Source: Candidatus Latescibacterota bacterium (lineage in GTDB: Bacteria > Krumholzibacteriota > Krumholzibacteriia > Krumholzibacteriales > WJIX01). From it: a stretch of DNA of 9,155 nt. The stretch lies in the NCBI GenBank assembly GCA_030643145.1, contig DAOWMJ010000073.1, positions 1 to 9,155 of the forward strand, given 5' to 3'. The notes below the pieces were generated by a model, which was not told the DNA's origin, ran no database searches, and was given only the letters and a program-made list of their open reading frames with translations. Position numbers and translations under genes: made by a program. Shown here piece by piece: positions 5,584 to 9,155 of this stretch (the first letter of the stretch is position 1; each line of letters begins with the position of its first letter).

Positions 5584-7044
5584 ATGCAAAACATTCCGCA
5601 AATCAGTTGGTTTGAAGAAGGAAAATTAGAAAGTATAGTCAAGGAAGCTATCAATATTCTTTCCTCAACAGGGGTTTATATAGATAGTAAGGATGTTTTA
5701 TCCCTTGTCGGGGAAGCGGGGATAAGGATTGCTAATTCTCGCGCCTTTATGTCTGAAGAGGCCGTTCGGAACGCGATAGGATCTGCCCCGGACAGAATAA
5801 CCATATATAACAGATTCGGGAACTCCGTTATGGATATAGGCGGGTGGAATCTCTATTTTAACCCCGGGTCATCGGCGGTCCAGATACTGCGATACGGCGA
5901 GGGAAAAACCACAACCCCTGTCAGCAGAGACCTGGCGCAATTTGCCAGGTTGACCGATTCGCTTATCGGGTACGATGCTCAAAGCACAGCGCTTGTACCC
6001 GGCGATATTCCGGAGACAATAGCAGATAGATACAGGCTATATTTAGCGTTGATATATTCCGGAAAACCGGTAGTTACGGGAACTTTTGGGCTGGATGGGT
6101 TTGAGCCGATGAGTGAGATGCTGCGAGTGGTGACGGGGGGAGAAAAAGAATTGAGGGCCAGGCCGATTGCGATTTTTGACTGCTGTCCTAAATCTCCTCT
6201 GTTCTGGAGCGAGTTGGCTGCACGGAATCTTGTCGATTGCGCTAAGGCGGGAATTCCCGCTCAGATTGTCCCGATGCCTCTTGCCGGAGCCACCTCCCCT
6301 GTCACATTGATTGGAACAATCACGCAACACTGCGCGGAAAATCTGAGCGGAATAGTGATTAATCAGCTTGCCATGCCCGGTGCCCCGGTTATTTACGGCG
6401 GGTCGCCGGCATGTTTCGATATGAGGAAAGCAACAACACCTATGGGGGCCGTTGAAACGCAAATGATAAATGGGGCGGGCGCTCAGATCGCGAAACATCT
6501 CGGACTGCCGTCGCACGCTTATATGGCGCTTAGCGATTCCAAGACGGTTGACTATCAGGCTGGCATGGAGACGTCGATGAGCGCGCTCGTTGCCGCGTTA
6601 AGTGGAGTGAACAATGTTTCGGGCCCGGGAATGCATAACTTCCAGACTTGCCAGAGTATGGAAAAACTTGTGCTGGATCATGAAGTTTGTATGATGGCCA
6701 GGAGATTCAGGGAAGGGATCAAATTTAGGGAGGCCGGCCATTCGAAAGAAATAATTCAGGAGGGGATAAAGAAAAAGCAATTCCTGTCCCTTAAAAGCAC
6801 CTTGAAGTGGTATCGGGAAGAAACATATTTTCCGGACGCGGTTATAGATCGCGATATAGGGGAAAAGGGGGCGGATCTTAGTGAGGGAGAGATCTTGAAG
6901 AGGGCTTCGGACAGGGTCGCGGAGCTTTTAGTATCCCATAATTTTGTTACCCTGGAAGCGGGGAAATCGGAAGCGATAGAAGAAATTATGCTTCGGGAAG
7001 CAAAAAAAGCCGGAATCGGTAAGCTTCCCGAGTTGCCGGAGTGA
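5584..7044 (+). CDS. MttB-superfamily amine/betaine:corrinoid methyltransferase, non-pyrrolysine type
   Basis: At 486 residues this has the usual length of the MttB superfamily, TIM-barrel enzymes that move methyl from a (quaternary) amine to a corrinoid protein. Strong family signatures are PLAGATSPVTLIGT (232-245), NQLAMPGAPVIYGGSP (260-275), SDSKTVDYQAGMET (317-330) and SMEKLVLDHEV (358-368). The frame runs unbroken to TGA with no in-frame TAG, so it does not need pyrrolysine as archaeal trimethylamine MttB does. Members without pyrrolysine include enzymes for glycine betaine (MtgB), proline betaine (MtpB), carnitine (MtcB) and gamma-butyrobetaine (MtyB). The substrate here cannot be predicted from the sequence by eye. 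Its partner should be the corrinoid protein three genes upstream. Characterised relatives pair with a tetrahydrofolate methyltransferase; here the only visible acceptor enzyme is the homocysteine one. AAGG at 5577-5580 precedes the ATG closely. Confidence 0.92.
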   Translation: MQNIPQISWFEEGKLESIVKEAINILSSTGVYIDSKDVLSLVGEAGIRIANSRAFMSEEAVRNAIGSAPDRITIYNRFGNSVMDIGGWNLYFNPGSSAVQILRYGEGKTTTPVSRDLAQFARLTDSLIGYDAQSTALVPGDIPETIADRYRLYLALIYSGKPVVTGTFGLDGFEPMSEMLRVVTGGEKELRARPIAIFDCCPKSPLFWSELAARNLVDCAKAGIPAQIVPMPLAGATSPVTLIGTITQHCAENLSGIVINQLAMPGAPVIYGGSPACFDMRKATTPMGAVETQMINGAGAQIAKHLGLPSHAYMALSDSKTVDYQAGMETSMSALVAALSGVNNVSGPGMHNFQTCQSMEKLVLDHEVCMMARRFREGIKFREAGHSKEIIQEGIKKKQFLSLKSTLKWYREETYFPDAVIDRDIGEKGADLSEGEILKRASDRVAELLVSHNFVTLEAGKSEAIEEIMLREAKKAGIGKLPELPE

Positions 7045-7715
7045 GCAAAGATTTTATGAAGGAAAAATATTTTACGGAAGAAAATATTGCGGCCGAATCG
7101 CGGCGGATTCTTGATGAACTTAACCTAAGAGGGCTGAAGAGAGAATGGAACGGCGTCCTGGCGAACACCGCGCTCGTGATACTCGATATGCAGCGTTATT
7201 TCCTCGACAGGAACTCTCATGCTTTTATACCTTCGGGGGCTCCAGTAATTAAACGAATTGAATGCCTCGCCGAGCGGTTTAGAAAAGCCGGAAAACCCGT
7301 TTTTCTGACCCGGCACATCAATACAACAGAGGACGCGGAGATGATGCAAAAGTGGTGGGGAGAACTTATTACTGAAGAAAATACTTTAAGCGAACTATGC
7401 AGGCAGCTTAAAGGAGCAGGTCTGATTATAAGGAAAACTCAGTATGACGCCTTCTATAAAAGCAACCTGGAAGAGGCGCTCCGGGGAAAAGGAGTGAAAA
7501 GAATTGTGATCGCTGGTGTAATGACTCATATTTGTTGCGAGACTACCGCGAGATCCGCTTTTGTGAGGGGTTTTGAGGTTCTCCTTCCCGTGGATGGTAC
7601 GGCAACATATAATATCGATTTTCACAGGGCGGCGTTTCTTAATCTTTCGCACGTCGTTGCCACACCTGTGCTTGTTGATGATTTAGTAAATGCCCTGGAA
7701 GAGGAAGAAGCATGA
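7041..7715 (+). CDS. Isochorismatase-family cysteine hydrolase (nicotinamidase/amidase-like)
   Basis: This 224-residue protein (from the GTG) has the alpha/beta fold and catalytic triad of the isochorismatase-like family. D49 lies in ALVILDMQ, K132 in RKTQYDAF and the nucleophile C165 in GVMTHICCETTAR; a second cysteine, C166, follows directly. The family hydrolyses amide or vinyl-ether bonds: nicotinamidase, N-carbamoylsarcosine amidase, carnitinamidase, ureidoacrylate hydrolase and isochorismatase. The intact Asp-Lys-Cys triad fits an amidase. An N-terminal extension of about 40 residues precedes the core. The GTG overlaps the preceding TGA (GTGA, 4 nt), matching the style of the next two junctions; an ATG at 7056 is an alternative start, and neither has a strong Shine-Dalgarno. 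Coupling to the methyltransferase suggests it prepares or processes the methylated substrate, for example by releasing an amine from an amide, but this is inference. Confidence 0.88.
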   Translation: MSKDFMKEKYFTEENIAAESRRILDELNLRGLKREWNGVLANTALVILDMQRYFLDRNSHAFIPSGAPVIKRIECLAERFRKAGKPVFLTRHINTTEDAEMMQKWWGELITEENTLSELCRQLKGAGLIIRKTQYDAFYKSNLEEALRGKGVKRIVIAGVMTHICCETTARSAFVRGFEVLLPVDGTATYNIDFHRAAFLNLSHVVATPVLVDDLVNALEEEEA

Positions 7716-8638
7716 GCGTTATAACCCCGGAAGAAGTAGTGGTTGTCGGCGCGGGTCCGGCTGGAATAGCGGCGGCGATCCAGCTTAGGCGTTGCGGTAT
7801 AGATCCGCTTGTTTTTGAAAAAGAAGGGGTTGGAGGTCTTCTTCGGAGCGCTAATCTTGTAGAAAACTATCCGGGGTTTCCCGAAGGAATCAAGGGGCGC
7901 CTTCTGGCAGAGCGTTTTGAAAACCAGTTCAAGAGATACGGGATAAGGGTTTTGGAGGAAGAAGTTATAATAGCCGACTATTCTTCAGGCCTTTTTTTTG
8001 TCGGTTCACATTCGGGAACCCGGGAAACGAAATATATTGTTTTGGCTTCTGGAACAGTTCCCCGCGAGAATTGCGGAGTTGTAATATCAAAAGCCGCCGA
8101 AAAAAGAATTCATTACCGCTTGGAAAAAATGCTGGACATATCCGGCAAGAGAATAGTGATAATCGGAGCCGGAGACGCGGCGTTTGATTACGCGGTGACC
8201 CTTTCGGCGGAAAACGATGTGTTGATTCTTGGAAGGAGCGAGGTCCCCGGGTGTATACCGGTTCTCTACGAAAGAGTTCTTAACAATAGAAAAATAACTT
8301 ATTTGAGAAAGACCGAAATCGGGAAAACAAACTTTAAAAACGGGGAACTTGTTTTGGAATTGAAGAAAAATAAAAGAACAGATGATAATTTACCGGAAGG
8401 CTTTAAGCTCCAAAGTGGAATTGCAGCGGATCATCTTTTATTTGCGATAGGGAGAAGATCTCTGCTTGATTTTCTTTCGGAAAGAGTTGAAAGGAAAATG
8501 GGATTGCTTAAATCAGAAGAACGGCTTTTCCTTGTTGGCGATGTCGGCAATTTACGTTATAGACAGGTGGCAATATCCGTTGGTGAGGGTTTGAAAGCGG
8601 CGATGAAAATTGCGGGAAGGATAGATTCGGAAGGATGA
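7712..8638 (+). CDS. Thioredoxin-reductase-like FAD/NAD(P) oxidoreductase without redox CxxC
   Basis: The 308-residue protein has the length and two-nucleotide-domain layout of low-molecular-weight thioredoxin reductases. It shows an FAD-binding GAGPAG (13-18), the NYPGFPEGIKGRLLAERF segment (52-69), LASGTVPR (111-118), a second dinucleotide site GAGDAA (152-157), and a C-terminal FAD segment LVGDVGNLRYRQV (274-286). In true thioredoxin reductase a CxxC lies just before the second dinucleotide site; here the region 119-145 has a single cysteine (C121) and is shortened, so dithiol exchange is not possible. It therefore probably passes electrons from NAD(P)H to another acceptor, as in ferredoxin/flavodoxin-NADP reductases of this fold. 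It overlaps the genes on both sides by 4 nt (ATGA), implying coupled translation. One plausible role is supplying the electron for corrinoid reactivation or for the radical SAM cluster. Confidence 0.85.
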   Translation: MSVITPEEVVVVGAGPAGIAAAIQLRRCGIDPLVFEKEGVGGLLRSANLVENYPGFPEGIKGRLLAERFENQFKRYGIRVLEEEVIIADYSSGLFFVGSHSGTRETKYIVLASGTVPRENCGVVISKAAEKRIHYRLEKMLDISGKRIVIIGAGDAAFDYAVTLSAENDVLILGRSEVPGCIPVLYERVLNNRKITYLRKTEIGKTNFKNGELVLELKKNKRTDDNLPEGFKLQSGIAADHLLFAIGRRSLLDFLSERVERKMGLLKSEERLFLVGDVGNLRYRQVAISVGEGLKAAMKIAGRIDSEG

Positions 8639-9155
8639 AAGTTGTATCGAGTGCAGGCAGAGAAGATGTTGCTATAGTTTATATCGCTGAAACAGCCGGC
8701 GGTAGACGTGTAGAGTTTGTTGAGTCAATACAACCCCCGATTCCCAGAGAGAAGAAGTGGGTGCTAATATTGTCCACTCTGTTTGGATGCCCCTGCGGAT
8801 GTAAAATGTGCGACGCAGGCGGAGACTACAGCGGGCGGTTATCTGCCGAACAGATTCTTTTTCAGATTGACTACATGATTAAAAAGCGATATCCGGGAAT
8901 GAAGGTTCCGGCAGAGAAATTTAAAATTCAATTCGCCCGCATGGGAGAGCCCGCGCTTAACCCGAACGTCCTTGACGTATTAACGGAATTGCCAGGGCGT
9001 TATAATGCTCCGGGACTTATGCCGGCGGTATCGACTATAGCCCCCTCAGGATCTGAAGAATTTTTTGAAAGACTCCTCGAGATCAAGGAGAGATTTTATA
9101 TGGGGAGGTTTCAGCTTCAGTTTTCCATCCACACGACAGATTCGAAAATGCGGGA
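8635..9155 (+). CDS. Radical SAM protein, RlmN/Cfr-like core (3' partial)
   Basis: The frame opens at ATG 8635, overlapping the previous stop by 4 nt, after GGAAGG, and runs off the window end after 173 codons. It shows the radical SAM cluster motif CxxxCxxC as C52-x3-C56-x2-C59 (GCPCGCKMCDAGG), with an extra cysteine C54 between. Further landmarks are RMGEPALNPNV (102-112), STIAPSG (133-139) and FSIHTTDSKMR (163-173), which match the order of MGEP-LN, ST-S-G and SLHA in RlmN/Cfr-type radical SAM enzymes. The N-terminal part before the cluster is only 51 residues, shorter than the roughly 100 of RlmN, so an ordinary 23S rRNA methyltransferase is unlikely. The C-terminal half, including any methyl-carrying cysteine, lies outside the window. 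Its place as the last visible member of an overlapping run suggests a role in the same pathway; the substrate is unknown. Confidence 0.85.
   Translation, partial: MKVVSSAGREDVAIVYIAETAGGRRVEFVESIQPPIPREKKWVLILSTLFGCPCGCKMCDAGGDYSGRLSAEQILFQIDYMIKKRYPGMKVPAEKFKIQFARMGEPALNPNVLDVLTELPGRYNAPGLMPAVSTIAPSGSEEFFERLLEIKERFYMGRFQLQFSIHTTDSKMR

Noticed and set aside
5584..7044. Pyrrolysine-containing trimethylamine methyltransferase
   Set aside because: The frame has no internal TAG; it ends in TGA at normal family length.

Overview
This window appears to come from an uncultured, probably anaerobic bacterium. Evidence for bacteria is Shine-Dalgarno-led starts, tightly packed overlapping genes and a consensus sigma-70 promoter at 999-1027. 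Dependence on corrinoid methyl transfer and radical-SAM chemistry suggests an anaerobe. I cannot name a phylum from the sequence. All recognised genes lie on the + strand.

Left part (1-2771): two multi-membrane-pass proteins. The first is the 3' end of a gene probably cut by the window edge. The second is a complete protein resembling lipid-phosphate-sugar-dependent glycosyltransferases of the GT39/ArnT/PMT type, with its own promoter. They look like envelope glycosylation genes and have no visible link to what follows.

Middle gap (2772-3331, 560 bp): I see no convincing protein gene here. It holds a candidate promoter (2837-2866), a nested hairpin (3027-3055) and two larger base-paired domains (3116-3184 and 3191-3282) ending about 50 nt before the next start codon. 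I read this as a structured 5' leader RNA, possibly a cis-regulator, that matches no riboswitch class I could recognise.

Right part (3332-9155, continuing past the edge): a seven-gene run with gaps of 48 nt or less, whose last three junctions overlap by 4 nt. In order: a stand-alone corrinoid (B12) protein; a homocysteine S-methyltransferase like the first domain of MetH; a stand-alone protein matching the MetH C-terminal reactivation domain; an MttB-family methyltransferase without an in-frame amber codon; an isochorismatase-family cysteine hydrolase; a thioredoxin-reductase-like flavoprotein without the redox CxxC; and a radical SAM protein distantly like RlmN/Cfr, cut by the window end.

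Proposed logic (inference): the MttB-family enzyme takes a methyl group from an unidentified methylated amine or betaine and puts it on the corrinoid protein. The MetH-like enzyme passes it to homocysteine to make methionine. The reactivation-domain protein, perhaps fed electrons by the flavoprotein, rescues oxidised cob(II)alamin using SAM. This would be a split methionine synthase that takes methyl from an amine instead of methyl-folate, since no pterin-binding module is visible in the window. The hydrolase and radical SAM genes may prepare the substrate or do a linked modification; their roles are unknown.
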